A stretch of 64,000 bases of DNA. Source: Deltaproteobacteria bacterium. Lineage in GTDB: Bacteria; Desulfobacterota; Desulfomonilia; Desulfomonilales; Desulfomonilaceae. Each line of letters starts with the position of its first letter. Position 1 is the stretch's first letter. A model generated the notes under the pieces. It made no database searches. It saw only the letters and a list, made by a program, of their open reading frames with translations, and was not told where the DNA came from. This document shows, in pieces, positions 45,086-54,911 of the stretch. The stretch is taken from positions 1-64,000 of the forward strand of contig VGSG01000012.1 in the NCBI GenBank assembly GCA_016875095.1. Direction: 5' to 3'. The position numbers and the translations under genes were made by a program.

Positions 45086-47885
45086 TGACCTTGCGCGAGA
45101 TTTGAAGGTCAAAAACGACGACCTTTTGAGGCATCTCGTTACGATGGGCTATGACGTCCACGGACCGGAAAGCCCTCTGGAAACGGACGATCCGGCCGCG
45201 TTGCGCGCGGAGTTGGTCACTGTTCTGCCACAGCGCGAAGTGGTCGAAAAGCGCATCAAGCCTACGGTCATTCGGCGACGGGTCAAGCAGAAAGCTCCCG
45301 AGGTAGAAGGGCCGCCCGTCGAAGCGGCTGAAGGACGCGCTGAGGAGCAGGTCCGGGTTGCGGAACTCAAGCGGGCTGCCGTTCAACGCCCCTCCGTCGA
45401 GAAAGCGGCGGCTAAGGAACCGGTCAAGAAAGACGCCAAGAAGGGCAAGAAGGCCACCCCGGCCCGGATCATCGAGAAAGCCCCGAAAACGCCGCCGGCC
45501 GAGGCGCCGACAAGAGCTCCGAAAGAAGCCAAAGTGAAAGAAGCCGCGCCTAAGTCCGCCGTAAAACCCGCTATCGAGGCGGCGGAAAAGGTTGGAACGC
45601 GAGTCGCGGGGCCGAGTCAGGAGGCGTCCTCCATAAAGCAAGCAAGCGCCCGAGAAGCGGCCCTTGCCGCGCCGGAATCGGCTGAAGCTTTGATTGAACG
45701 GGAAACCGAAGAAGAGAAGATCGCCAAGCGAAAGAAGAAGAAGGAAAAGAGGCTCCAGCCGGCGCAGATCATCGGTAGGGTCGAACTCAAGAAAGAAGCC
45801 GAAAAGGAGGTTGCGCCCGAGCCCGAGCCGGCGCCACCCGCCCCGAGACCGAAAGCGGTTCCGATCGTCGAGGTCGCGGAAGTTGTGGTCCCCCTGCCTG
45901 GTGAGACCTTGGCTGAGGCCGAGGCGAGGCAGAAGAAGAAGAAGAAAGAAAAGCGAGCGCGCGAGGGTGTCGAAGAGTCGCTTGATGAAGATCGGGTGAA
46001 AGTCAAGCGCCGCAAGGAAGTCCTGCTCAGGGATGACCTCTACGACGACCGCAGACCGGGTCGTCTGCGAGGACGGGCGAAGAAAGCCAAACCGCGGAAG
46101 ACCGAGATTACGACCCCCAAGGCCATCAAGAGGCGCATCAGGCTGCCTGAAGTGATCACGGTGTCGAACCTTGCTCACCGAATGTCCACCAAGGCCGCTG
46201 ACGTGGTCCAGAATCTCCTATCGCTTGGAGTAACCGCGACGATGAACGAACAGATCGATTTTGACACGGCCACGCTGGTGGCCAACGAGCTTGGCTTTGA
46301 AACAGAGGCTCTGGAGCAGTCGGAAAAGGATCTTCTCCCTACGGCAAAAGCGGAGACGGCGGCGGATCTTCGACCACGACCACCCGTGGTGACCATGATG
46401 GGCCACGTGGACCACGGCAAAACATCTCTCCTCGATTACATCAGATCGGCTCACGTAACCGACCAGGAAGCGGGCGGAATCACCCAGCACATCGGCGCGT
46501 ACAAGGCCCGGCTGGAAAGAGGCGATATCGTGTTTCTCGACACCCCCGGCCATGAAGCCTTCACAGCCATGAGGGCCAGAGGCGCCCACGTCACCGACTT
46601 CGTGGTCCTGGTGGTGGCCGCGGATGACGGCGTGATGGATCAGACAAGAGAAGCCATTAACCATGCCCGCGCGGCCAAAGCGCCCATCGTGGTGGCGGTA
46701 AACAAGATAGACAAGCCCGAGGCGGACAGAGATCGGGTGGTCAGGGAACTGAGCGAATTGGAGCTCATTCCTGAGGCTTGGGGCGGGGACACACTCTTCG
46801 CATATGTGAGCGCGAAGACCGGTGAGGGAGTTTCCGATCTGCTGGATCTGATTCTCCTGCAGGCTGAAATCATGGAGCTCAAGGCCAATCCGAACAAGCC
46901 CGCGGTCGGCACAGTGATTGAAGCGCGCTTGGACAAAGGCCGGGGCCCTGTGGCCACGGTCCTGGTTCGAGATGGCGCTCTCAAGGTGGGGGATCCGTTC
47001 GTGGCCGGCGTTCATTACGGCAAGGTGCGAGCCATGTTCGACCATGAGGGGAATGTCTTGAAAGAAGCCGGCCCTGCGACTCCGGTGGAAGTGCAGGGCG
47101 CTTCCGGAGTGCCGGACGCGGGGGAACCGTTTATCGTGGTCGATGAAGAAAAGGTCGCTAAGCAGATCGGTTTACACCGCCAGCAGAAATTGAGAGAAAA
47201 GGAAGTTGCCGGGACAGCCGGGCCCGCTTCCCTTGAAGAGCTTATGGCCCGCATGCAGGCGGAAGAGGCTCTGGAACTGAACTTGATCCTGAAAGCGGAC
47301 GTGCAGGGCTCTGTCGAAGCGCTCAAGGAAGCGCTCCAAGGCGCCTCGGGGGAAAAGGTGCACGTGAAGATCATCCATTCCGGAGTCGGAACGGTCACGG
47401 AGTCCGACGTGATGCTCGCGGCCGCGTCACGAGCCATTATCATAGGGTTCAACGTGAGACCGGACCCCAAAACGGCTCAGCTTGCCGAAGAAAAACATGT
47501 GGATGTTCGCCTGTATACGGTGATCTACGAAGCCCTCCAGGACGTCCGCAAGGCCATGGAAGGACTCCTGGCGCCTGTGCTGAGGGAAGAAGTGGTTGGC
47601 CACGCGGAGGTGCGTCAGATCTTTACCATCTCACGGATAGGCGCCATAGCGGGGTGCTACATCACCTCCGGTAAGATCCAACGTACGAACAGCGTGCGGT
47701 TGATACGAGATGGAGTTGTGGTGTACGAGGGCAAAATCTCCTCCATGAAGCGCCACAAAGACGACATCAAAGAATCGTCGGAAGGTTTCGAGTGCGGCAT
47801 TCTTCTCCAGAATTTCAACGATATCAAGGTGGGTGACGTCATTGAGGCGTTCACCATTCAAGAGGAAGCTGCAACACTAACCTGA
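45066..47885 (+). CDS. infB: Translation initiation factor IF-2
   Basis: The 939-residue protein has an N-terminal IF2N subdomain (1-50), a long Lys/Ala/Pro/Glu-rich linker (about 65-360), a second IF2N-like region (about 365-415) and the GTPase domain with [12 protein letters not shown] (about 446), DTPGHEAF and VNKID, followed by domains II-IV. The ATG at 45066 follows AGGGGAAG. The linker contains runs of Lys (KRKKKKEKR) typical of large proteobacterial IF-2. Confidence 0.97.
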   Translation: MTMLTVDDLARDLKVKNDDLLRHLVTMGYDVHGPESPLETDDPAALRAELVTVLPQREVVEKRIKPTVIRRRVKQKAPEVEGPPVEAAEGRAEEQVRVAELKRAAVQRPSVEKAAAKEPVKKDAKKGKKATPARIIEKAPKTPPAEAPTRAPKEAKVKEAAPKSAVKPAIEAAEKVGTRVAGPSQEASSIKQASAREAALAAPESAEALIERETEEEKIAKRKKKKEKRLQPAQIIGRVELKKEAEKEVAPEPEPAPPAPRPKAVPIVEVAEVVVPLPGETLAEAEARQKKKKKEKRAREGVEESLDEDRVKVKRRKEVLLRDDLYDDRRPGRLRGRAKKAKPRKTEITTPKAIKRRIRLPEVITVSNLAHRMSTKAADVVQNLLSLGVTATMNEQIDFDTATLVANELGFETEALEQSEKDLLPTAKAETAADLRPRPPVVTMMGHVDHGKTSLLDYIRSAHVTDQEAGGITQHIGAYKARLERGDIVFLDTPGHEAFTAMRARGAHVTDFVVLVVAADDGVMDQTREAINHARAAKAPIVVAVNKIDKPEADRDRVVRELSELELIPEAWGGDTLFAYVSAKTGEGVSDLLDLILLQAEIMELKANPNKPAVGTVIEARLDKGRGPVATVLVRDGALKVGDPFVAGVHYGKVRAMFDHEGNVLKEAGPATPVEVQGASGVPDAGEPFIVVDEEKVAKQIGLHRQQKLREKEVAGTAGPASLEELMARMQAEEALELNLILKADVQGSVEALKEALQGASGEKVHVKIIHSGVGTVTESDVMLAAASRAIIIGFNVRPDPKTAQLAEEKHVDVRLYTVIYEALQDVRKAMEGLLAPVLREEVVGHAEVRQIFTISRIGAIAGCYITSGKIQRTNSVRLIRDGVVVYEGKISSMKRHKDDIKESSEGFECGILLQNFNDIKVGDVIEAFTIQEEAATLT

Positions 47886-47980
47886 TTCGATCGGGCGGCG
47901 CCGTCATAATTGAACGCGCGGGAGAACGGGCGTCATAGTCCTGATCGACCGCAAGGCGATGCGGCCAAAGGATTTGAGCT

Positions 47981-48268
47981 ATGGTAGTGGGAGTAGGTGT
48001 CGTTGAATTGATGATTCACGACTCCTCGTCTCTGAAGTCCAAGCGGCAGGTGATCAGGAGCATTCTGGGAAGGGTTCGCAGTAAGTTCGACCTCTCCATA
48101 GCGGAGGTCGATGCTCAGGACAAATGGCAACTGAGCAAACTCGGGTTTGCGGTGGTGAGCAATGAGGGGGGGCACGCGCACCGAATGCTCGAAACGATAA
48201 TTGGTTACGTGGAAAACCTGCACCTGGCCGAAGTGATTAACGCCAACATCGAAATCATCCATTATTGA
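47981..48268 (+). CDS. ylxP: DUF503 family protein (YlxP)
   Basis: The 95-residue ferredoxin-like-fold protein has the DUF503 pattern VELMIHDSSSLKSKRQVIRSI and WQLSKLGFAVVSNEGGHAHRML. It lies in its standard place between infB and rbfA; a function in ribosome assembly is assumed from this context only. It overlaps rbfA by 4 bp. Confidence 0.92.
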   Translation: MVVGVGVVELMIHDSSSLKSKRQVIRSILGRVRSKFDLSIAEVDAQDKWQLSKLGFAVVSNEGGHAHRMLETIIGYVENLHLAEVINANIEIIHY

Positions 48269-48705
48269 GCAGGCGCGGCCGTGACCGGAAGCGGCGCGGG
48301 CTGATCCACAAGAGTCTCACCGTGAGCGGATTCAGGAAAAATCGTGTGGCCGAGCTCATCCGCCAAGTGATCTCGGACATCATCGTCTTCAAGATCAAGG
48401 ATCCCCGGGTCCAAGGCGTTACCATTACCGACGTGGTGATGGCCGCAGACCTGAAATCCGCCAAGGTCTACTTCTGTAGCTTGGCCGACGGCCGAGACGA
48501 GATCCACAAAGCCGGCTTGGAGGCCGCCGAAGGGTTCATACGGAGACACCTCCGCCTCGAGCTGGATTTGAAGTATATCCCTCGGCTCTCGTTCTTTTAC
48601 GACACCTCTTTTGACACGTACGACCGTGTCCGCCGCATTCTGAAAGGCCTGGGGGGCCACGAGGAAGGCAATGTTCAGCGAAGTCGCCAAGATCCTAAGG
48701 AATGA
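48265..48705 (+). CDS. rbfA: Ribosome-binding factor A
   Basis: The 146-residue KH-fold protein has RKNRVAELIRQVISDII, KDPRVQGVTITDVVMAADL and the C-terminal YIPRLSFFYDTSFDTYDRV. It matures 16S rRNA 5' end in the small subunit. Start TTG overlaps the ylxP stop; a later start is possible because the first 20 residues are basic and not conserved. Its last 35 bases overlap nrnA. Confidence 0.93.
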   Translation: MSRRGRDRKRRGLIHKSLTVSGFRKNRVAELIRQVISDIIVFKIKDPRVQGVTITDVVMAADLKSAKVYFCSLADGRDEIHKAGLEAAEGFIRRHLRLELDLKYIPRLSFFYDTSFDTYDRVRRILKGLGGHEEGNVQRSRQDPKE

Positions 48706-49654
48706 GGATGGCTTTGTCGTCGCGACCCATGTCAATCCCGACGGGGACGCGCTTGGCTCCCTTTTCGGCCTGGCGCTTGCCCTCACGGACATGGGCAAGA
48801 ACGCCTATCCCGTGCTCGCGGAGGAAATCCCTGAAACGTACCATTTCCTGCCCGGGCTGGAACGAGTCGTAACCGATCCGAGATCCATAAATCCCGCGCC
48901 GGCCTGGGTTATCTGCGTAGACGCGGCCGAGCAGCACAGGGTATCGGGAGACCTGCCCTCCTTTGTGGGTGGGGCCCGCGTAATCAATATCGACCATCAC
49001 CCCACTAACCCTCTCTACGGAGATGTTAACCTGGTCGATCCCTCGGCGACATCCACCGCGGAGATGATCCATGAAGCGCTCAAGCAGGCTGGATACCGAC
49101 TCACTCCCGATGTGGGCATGTGCCTCTACACCGGGCTGATCACCGACACCGGCGGATTCCGCTTTTCGGGAGTCAACAGTCGGACCCTGTCTATGGGCTC
49201 GGAAATGCTTGCCTCGGGATTCGACTCGTACCAGGTCACCCTAAGTCTTTTCGAAGACTTCCCCTTGGGCCGCCTGCGCCTGGAAAGGATCATGCTGGAA
49301 CGGATCGAGGTCCTCCTCGACGACCAGGTCATCATCAGCGTTCTATACAACGATGATTTCAGCAAACTGAGCCTGGCGCACTCGGATGCGGAAAACCTGG
49401 TGAGTCGGCTCAGAGAAGTTCGAGGCGTTGAAGTGGGTGTCCTCATCACCGAGCAAACGGACGGTTTTACCAGGGTGAGCCTCCGTTCCAAGAATCTCGT
49501 GGACGTTGCTCGGCTCGCAAAGTCACTCGGCGGAGGTGGACATCGCCGCGCGGCGGGCCTGCGCACTGACCTGCCTCCGTCACAAATCAAAAAGAAGATC
49601 GAAGAATTGCTCAGAGAGGCCATATACGGCAAGACCTCGAATCCCGCTTCATAA
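48671..49654 (+). CDS. nrnA: NrnA-type oligoribonuclease / pAp phosphatase
   Basis: The 327-residue protein has DHH-family motifs: THVNPDGDALGS (about 19), VICVDAAEQ, the DHH triad in NIDHHPTNP (about 106), TGLITDTGGFRFS (about 153) and the DHHA1 glycine signature GGGGHRRAAG near the end. It degrades short RNAs and dephosphorylates pAp, a by-product of sulfate assimilation. It overlaps rbfA and has AGGAAGG before the ATG. Confidence 0.93.
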   Translation: MFSEVAKILRNEDGFVVATHVNPDGDALGSLFGLALALTDMGKNAYPVLAEEIPETYHFLPGLERVVTDPRSINPAPAWVICVDAAEQHRVSGDLPSFVGGARVINIDHHPTNPLYGDVNLVDPSATSTAEMIHEALKQAGYRLTPDVGMCLYTGLITDTGGFRFSGVNSRTLSMGSEMLASGFDSYQVTLSLFEDFPLGRLRLERIMLERIEVLLDDQVIISVLYNDDFSKLSLAHSDAENLVSRLREVRGVEVGVLITEQTDGFTRVSLRSKNLVDVARLAKSLGGGGHRRAAGLRTDLPPSQIKKKIEELLREAIYGKTSNPAS

Positions 49655-49836
49655 GGAGGGTGGGGCGCATCGGGCCCCGATGTCTTGGAATGCGGGCGCC
49701 GCCGACCTGGACAGTATCAATGTCAGTCTCCCGCGCTCGTCTCTTCCCCTGACCCCCGCCGACCGACTTTATGTCTTTTCCCGTGATCAGACGCCCCTCA
49801 TTTTCATTGATTGTGGCTATAATTTAATATTACACG

Positions 49837-49866
49837 TTGACAACCACTCCATCAATTTGATATAAT
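49837..49866 (+). promoter_or_regulatory. Consensus sigma-70 promoter
   Basis: TTGACA at 49837, an 18-base spacer and a perfect TATAAT at 49861. A TCAATT-N6-AATTGA inverted repeat (49852-49869) covers the -10 and may be an operator. It drives the small exported protein gene at 49907. Confidence 0.75.
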
Positions 49867-49906
49867 TGACAATAATCAGCGAGAATAACCGGCTTCAGGA
49901 GACCCC

Positions 49907-50308
49907 ATGCGTCCATATACTTTGCTCGCGCCTGTGCTCATCATGCTCGGAATCCTTGGATTCCAATCCGGCGTAGCTTCTGCGGACTACGACTATCCGC
50001 CGCAGAGCCCGGCGTGGGCCTCATGGCTTCCACACGGGTATGGAAGCGCCATGTATCTGGACAGCCACATCTGCGCTTGGCAGAAAGGTCCGCATGGGTT
50101 CCGTTCCGCGCCGGAACACATTGGAAGTTGGTCCCAGCCCCTGTGGGGAGCAGACGTGAACGGTTTTTACTTCGGTCCGAACGTCCCGAGACCCGATCCG
50201 GGATCGTGCCAACTACCTATCGGCCTCATCTACCCTGAGAACAGCCCGTTTCCACCATCTCCTCCGAGACCTGTCGGCGCGCGAAAGGTCCAGGCGGCTC
50301 ACCACTAG
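49907..50308 (+). CDS. Small exported proline-rich protein
   Basis: The 133-residue precursor has a signal peptide (LLAPVLIMLGILGFQSGVASA, cleaved near 26) and a mature part rich in Pro, Gly, Trp and Tyr (DYDYPPQSPAWASWLPHGYG), two cysteines and a PFPPSPPRP tail. No family was recognised. A near-consensus promoter and AGGAGA site suggest strong expression. It resembles in style, not in alignment, the exported proteins at 50689 and 62713. Confidence 0.7.
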   Translation: MRPYTLLAPVLIMLGILGFQSGVASADYDYPPQSPAWASWLPHGYGSAMYLDSHICAWQKGPHGFRSAPEHIGSWSQPLWGADVNGFYFGPNVPRPDPGSCQLPIGLIYPENSPFPPSPPRPVGARKVQAAHH

Positions 50309-50688
50309 AACTTGCTTCGGGACCTAAGAGTTCTTGGACAAATCTCCACGGAAGGCCCTTCTTGCAAGAAGGGCTCTCCCCGGACCCCTCCCCGAAAAAT
50401 TCCCCTATTCTGCAAGCGCTCCACGCGCGCGTCGGACGCCAATGACGCGGCGCTTGGCCGAGTGTCACGGTGAAGAGACCTCAGCCTCCCCCGATTGAGT
50501 ATTGCAGCGGCGCTACGCATTCAGTCACGCGAGGCGAAATCCCCCTTCCCGCGGTTAGGAAAGGGGGTATGCAGCGCTTCCCCTTTTCTAACGGGGGATA
50601 CAAGGGGCAGTTCCGAAACGATAAGAACCCGTGGAGCCATTTCTGTGCCCCGCGCAACAGAAACCTTGCCTGCAAAGACTCTAAGCTA
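50309..50688. other. 380-bp intergenic region with hairpins
   Basis: No gene is supported. It holds a perfect 20-base palindrome GCCCTTCTTGCAAGAAGGGC at 50355-50374 (a likely terminator of the gene before) and an inverted repeat at 50538-50608. Confidence 0.5.
50538..50608. repeat. CCCCCTT/AAGGGGG inverted repeat
   Basis: Two arms CCCGCGGTTAGGAAAGGGG and, inverted, CCCCTTTTCTAACGGGGG are mirror images with few mismatches, each itself folding through CCCCTT/AAGGGG. This type is a common dispersed intergenic repeat. Confidence 0.5.
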
Positions 50689-51015
50689 TCAGTCAGATAA
50701 TGGTGGTCGGATAGGGTTGCTGGAATTCGCGCCCCGATTCCTCTGGGGACGGGGAGGGACGGTCAAACACGGCGGCGGCGGAGGGCAGCATTGAGGCGGT
50801 GGGGGCCCGTACGTCTGATAGTATGGCGCTATGCGCTGCTTGAATTCCGGAGCCCAACAGAGAAAGTACCAGGCGCCCTGTTCCCTAAACCCCGTCAGGG
50901 TTTGATCGATAGGCGGTTGCCGTCGGCTTCTGCCTTCCGCTGACCAGACCAGCGCTCCTGTCAAGTGCATGAGGGAGATCGCAAGAAGGGTGAGAAATGC
51001 TATTTTAGTTCTCAC
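50689..51015 (-). CDS. Small exported proline-rich protein
   Basis: The 108-residue precursor has a signal peptide (IAFLTLLAISLMHLTGALVWSA) and a mature part ending with a polyproline/Cys region (YGPPPPQCCPPPPPCLTVPP) that would call for EF-P during translation. No family was recognised. The GTG at 51015 follows GGAG; a promoter with perfect TATAAT is at 51055-51083. It is divergent from the lipoprotein gene. Confidence 0.65.
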   Translation of the reverse strand: MRTKIAFLTLLAISLMHLTGALVWSAEGRSRRQPPIDQTLTGFREQGAWYFLCWAPEFKQRIAPYYQTYGPPPPQCCPPPPPCLTVPPRPQRNRGANSSNPIRPPLSD

Positions 51016-51054
51016 GCAGAACTCCAGGATCAATTGTATAAGATAGTGGTTGAA

Positions 51055-51083
51055 ATTATATCAGAAGTACTTTGGAATAACAA
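51055..51083 (-). promoter_or_regulatory. Promoter of the proline-rich protein gene
   Basis: Minus-strand TTGTTA (51083-51078), a 17-base spacer and perfect TATAAT (51060-51055). Confidence 0.6.
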
Positions 51084-51259
51084 GTCAATATAGACAACGC
51101 AATTATTGCGGCTCTCAAAGCGGCTCACAACCGCTTGGAGAACTTTTCTGTAGAAAAGATTTCGCGATAAGACTAAGAAAGAACTGCTTCTGCGTGTTCC
51201 GCGTGGCACAAGTAATAAGGCGCCTCGCAACCAAGATTTCGGCGTGGAAGAAGAGCCCT

Positions 51260-51892
51260 GTGAAAGCATCAGATAAGAGAAGCAGCCTCCGGTTGACCAA
51301 GGTATTCCCTTGGGCGGGAGTGGTTCTGGTGGGAGGCGCGCTCCTGTCCGGGTGCCTGATCCCGTCGCAGCAGGCTGCCAGGGGTCCGGACGTGGGGCCG
51401 GAGCCTCTTCAGGTCGGCCCTTCTGAAGCCGGCGGTCAAAAACTCATGAAGCCGTACATCCCCGGGGACGAGCCTGCCCGCTCAGGCCAGGAGCCCCCTC
51501 GAATTAGTCAGGAGCCTCCTCTGTCAGCGGTGGGGGCTCCGTCGGGACAGACTCGGCCGCAACAGGGGCCTCCGGCTCCCGCGAGCGCGGGCGCACGGGC
51601 CCAATGGGAAGACCAGAAGGTGAAGAATGCCGCCCTGGAAGTGGCCAAAGATATTCCGTCCGCCAAGAAGATCAAGATCTGTTACATCGCGGCCCAAGAC
51701 GAGTGGCTGGTGATCGTCTATGACGATATCGGCGCCGCCATTGATGTGAAGCAATACTTCTGGGACCGGGAGAGAGAGATTCTCAAGCCGTTTCTGCTGC
51801 TGAAGCACATCGCTCGCGACCGACTGGAGCAAGAGGTCCGGGCAAGAGAGCCCGGAAGGGCCTGCGAAATCCTAGACCCTCCTGCCCAATGA
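51260..51892 (+). CDS. Exported lipoprotein of unknown function
   Basis: The 210-residue precursor has a lipoprotein signal peptide ending in the lipobox LLSGC (Cys near residue 32), a Pro/Gln-rich disordered stretch (EPLQVGPSEAGGQ, EPPRISQEPPLS; about 35-110), and a folded C-terminal domain of about 100 residues (KIKICYIAAQDEWLVIVYDD). The GTG at 51260 gives a usual signal peptide; the longer frame upstream starts amid the divergent promoter. No family was recognised. Confidence 0.65.
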   Translation: MKASDKRSSLRLTKVFPWAGVVLVGGALLSGCLIPSQQAARGPDVGPEPLQVGPSEAGGQKLMKPYIPGDEPARSGQEPPRISQEPPLSAVGAPSGQTRPQQGPPAPASAGARAQWEDQKVKNAALEVAKDIPSAKKIKICYIAAQDEWLVIVYDDIGAAIDVKQYFWDREREILKPFLLLKHIARDRLEQEVRAREPGRACEILDPPAQ

Positions 51893-51955
51893 CCCGGGGG
51901 TAGTATCTGGGAGTTTCAAGAGTTGGAGAATGCGCTGACGTGAACCGCGGTCGCG

Positions 51956-52303
<348 letters not shown>

Positions 52304-52345
52304 TCATGGACCTTGGCCGTTGCCCCCGGGCCCGATCATCGCAGG

Positions 52346-52996
52346 CTACAAAGGCGAATCCTCAAGCAGCTCCCCAGGATCGAGCCCCAATTGCGCCAGC
52401 TCTTGCCACAGACGTTTTCTGTTCACGAATAGGCGCGCCTTGAGGCCCTGGGACCGGGCTCGACTCACATGTCCTTCGTTGTCGTCAATGAATAGCACAT
52501 TCTGGGGCTCTTTTCCGAGCTTCCGAACCACGTCCGGAAAAACGGTCGGGTCGTTCTTTCCTTTGCCCATGTGGTACGAATTCAATATCCTATCGAATTC
52601 CCGAAAAAAGCCATAGCGGGCGTCCAGTTCGTCCAGCCAGTTTGTCTGGTCACTGAGTAGGACCATTTCATGCCCTTGGCATCTGAGCCGCCTGACAAGC
52701 TCGATCATCCACGGCCTCGGCGCAAAGCGGTCCAGTATCTCCTCGCGCAGCTCCTGGTCTAAGCCTCTCACCTTTGTTCTTTGGCGGATGAGGTCCCAGT
52801 ACGCGGCTTCATTTGTCTTGCCGATCACGTAACCGGATTCGTAGGCGAGCTGAGCAGCCTGCCGGAAGAATTCCCGTCCATCCAGGCCATTGGCTCGCGC
52901 AATAGCCATGAGCCCTTCTCGAAATCCTTCCTCAGCCAGAACGCCCCCGAAATCGATCAGGATCGCGTGAATCTTGTCAGTGACATCAGACGACAC
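52346..52996 (-). CDS. HAD-superfamily hydrolase
   Basis: The 216-residue protein has HAD motif I as IDFGGVL (Asp nucleophile at about 15), motif II LLSDQTN (about 115), motif III Lys in GKGKNDP (about 145) and motif IV FIDDNEGHV (about 170), with a helical cap between. Motif I lacks the second Asp (DxGG), seen in YihX-like members. Substrate unknown, probably a small phosphate ester. It follows its own start without close partner; P-II lies 51 bp downstream. Confidence 0.85.
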   Translation of the reverse strand: MSSDVTDKIHAILIDFGGVLAEEGFREGLMAIARANGLDGREFFRQAAQLAYESGYVIGKTNEAAYWDLIRQRTKVRGLDQELREEILDRFAPRPWMIELVRRLRCQGHEMVLLSDQTNWLDELDARYGFFREFDRILNSYHMGKGKNDPTVFPDVVRKLGKEPQNVLFIDDNEGHVSRARSQGLKARLFVNRKRLWQELAQLGLDPGELLEDSPL

Positions 52997-53437
52997 AGCG
53001 CACCCTACAGTTCAGGCCCGACGAAAGGATCAGCCGCGGCCGGCATCGGGCAGAGCATCGACAGTCAAGGCTTCAGACATATAACGAAAGAATTATGCGC
53101 GCAAGGCCTGCGCTGGCAAAGCGCTGATCGTCCAATGAGAGGGAGAAGGGTGTCATTGAGAGTCTCGCGGGCCGCGGGACGAAGCAATCTGCCCGCCTCC
53201 AAGAAAGCGGATTGCTTCGCACACCGGATCACGTCCGGAGTCCTCCCAATGACTGTGAGATGCGCTTTGCTCGCGCACATGAGCCAATCCTCACGCCAAG
53301 CCGCAAGAAAGAGGCGCCGGCGCTGAAACGCGAGCAGAGTCGGGAACGTATTGGAAACAGATTCGCTCGATATGTTACATTCGATTATGGGGTTCGCGCC
53401 CGACGGCCGATTCTATTGGTGTGCGGCAGGAGGCGTT
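52997..53437. other. 441-bp intergenic region
   Basis: Divergent region between the HAD gene and the arsenosugar-type pair. Apart from the palindromic element at 53152-53253, no gene or clear promoter is seen. Confidence 0.5.
53152..53253. repeat. Nested inverted repeat (GTCATTG ... CGAAGCAATC)
   Basis: Outer arms GTCATTG (53152) and CAATGAC (53247) enclose perfect 10-bp arms CGAAGCAATC (53180-53189) and GATTGCTTCG (53210-53219). This GGATTGCTTCG...CAATGAC pattern is a common bacterial REPIN/MITE-like repeat. Confidence 0.65.
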
Positions 53438-53770
53438 ATGGAGACTTACTACGATCCGAGCGACTTGGGTAAATTCGAGGAGATCGGGCAAGAAGCGCCG
53501 GAATTGGCAAAGAAGTTTTTCGAATACTACGGCGCGGTCTTCTCCGAAGGAGCGCTCTCGGAGCGTGAGAAAGCCCTGATCGCGCTTGCGGTGGCTCACA
53601 CGATCCAGTGTCCTTACTGTATCGACGCTTACACACGCGCGTCCCTTGAAAAAGGCTCTAATCTTGAAGAGATGACCGAGGCGGTCCACGTGGCCAACGC
53701 CATACGCGGTGGAGCTGCGCTGGCGCATGGCGTTCAGATGAGAAAGATTGCTCGGAAGCTCTCTATGTAG
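53438..53770 (+). CDS. Arsenosugar-associated peroxidase-like protein (AhpD/CMD fold)
   Basis: The 110-residue helical protein has the carboxymuconolactone decarboxylase/AhpD core with the catalytic pair CPYC (IQCPYCIDAYTRASLEKG, about 66) and later VHVANAIRGGAALAHG. It fits the small peroxidase-like family that pairs with selenocysteine-type radical SAM protein ArsS. The ATG at 53438 follows AGGAGG; the longer frame is not conserved. The arsS gene begins 15 bp downstream. Confidence 0.85.
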   Translation: METYYDPSDLGKFEEIGQEAPELAKKFFEYYGAVFSEGALSEREKALIALAVAHTIQCPYCIDAYTRASLEKGSNLEEMTEAVHVANAIRGGAALAHGVQMRKIARKLSM

Positions 53771-53785
53771 GGGAAGGGGGCGATC

Positions 53786-54811
53786 ATGGCTGGGGAGAAC
53801 CTTCTTCCGCGACAGAACAGAGCCGCTGCGGCGTGCTCCGTCTGTGAGCCTTTCTTTGAGACGCTGTCCGATCACGGCCTTGAGCTGAAAAGATCTGAGA
53901 CCCGGGCGCTTCAAATCAACGTGGGTTTCTTATGTAATCAGTCTTGTCGCCATTGTCACCTTGACGCGGGGCCGGACCGCCGCGAGACTATGGACAGGGA
54001 GACCGTCCGCCAAGTGATTTCTTACGCCCGCCGCTGCCGCTTCCCCGTGGTGGACATTACCGGCGGGGCGCCCGAAATGAACGAGAATCTGGAGCGCCTC
54101 ATCGGGGAGATCGCTCCATTGGCCGAGCGCGTAATCCTGCGCTCCAATCTCACGGCGATGATGCAGCGAGGGCCTCGGGATCTGATCCGGTTGGCGGCCG
54201 CTCACGGAGTAGTCATTGTCGCGTCACTACCGTCGATCAATGCTACTCAGACCGACGCGCAGCGAGGACCCGGAGTGTGGGAGATATGCATCGATGCGCT
54301 CAGGATGCTCAATGACTTCGGTTACGGCCGGGAGGGCTCCGGGATGGAGCTGGACCTGGTTTCCAATCCCGCGGGCGCGTATCTGCCGGTGACTCAAGCT
54401 CAGGCGGAAAGGCGGTTCAAGCTCGAACTGCAACGCAAATACGGAATCGTGTTCAATCGGCTCTACACCTTTGCCAACGTTCCGCTGGGAAGATTCCGAG
54501 ACTGGCTGGAGTCCACGGGAAACCTGGCGGAATACATGGCGAGACTGTCCACCAGCTTCAATCCCTGCACAGTGGATAGCCTCATGTGCAGGACGCTGGT
54601 CTCTGTTTCATGGGACGGCTATCTTTTCGACTGCGACTTCAATCTCGCGGACGGCCTCCACTTCGGTGGAAGCAAGCGACACGTCTCGGAAATGGCGGGA
54701 CCACCGGAAAAAGGAACGCCCGTGATCACCGGGGACCACTGCTACGCCTGCACCGCGGGTCCCGGTTTCACGTGAGGCGGCGCCATCGCGACCCAGGATG
54801 GGACGCGATAA
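53786..54811 (+). CDS. arsS: Radical SAM protein ArsS with C-terminal selenocysteine
   Basis: The first 329 residues contain the radical SAM cluster motif CNQSCRHC (Cys50, 54, 57) and the C-terminal Cys-rich region NPCTVDSLMCRT and GDHCYACTAGPGFT. The frame then meets TGA (54773-54775). Homologues continue C-x2-C-T-A-G-x-G-S-S-C-G-G; here the TGA occupies the Cys place and is followed by GGAIATQDGTR and TAA, giving 341 residues with Sec330. The family is known to include selenoproteins. A SECIS-like hairpin follows at 54785. ArsS makes oxo-arsenosugars from methylated arsenic with SAM; arsM is not in this window. The upstream peroxidase-like gene is a regular partner. Confidence 0.87.
54785..54809 (+). 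promoter_or_regulatory. Bacterial SECIS-like hairpin of arsS
   Basis: A 6-bp stem ATCGCG/CGCGAT, an A.A mismatch, a 3-bp CCC/GGG stem and a loop AGGAU, starting 9 bases after UGA, with the loop G about 20 bases from it. Position and loop resemble the hairpin of the peroxiredoxin gene. Confidence 0.6.
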
Positions 54812-54911
54812 GGGGTTTGGGACATCCTAAGTCACGTGTTTTCACGGAGGATGGCGGGCGCCCTTTTCTCAAGTCCGCCGCGGATCAATTATTACGAAAG
54901 AGGGGGATGCC

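Noticed and set aside
49680-49868. 61-codon plus-strand frame after nrnA (MSWNAGAADL...)
   Set aside because: It runs through the consensus promoter at 49837-49866 and has no properly spaced ribosome-binding site.
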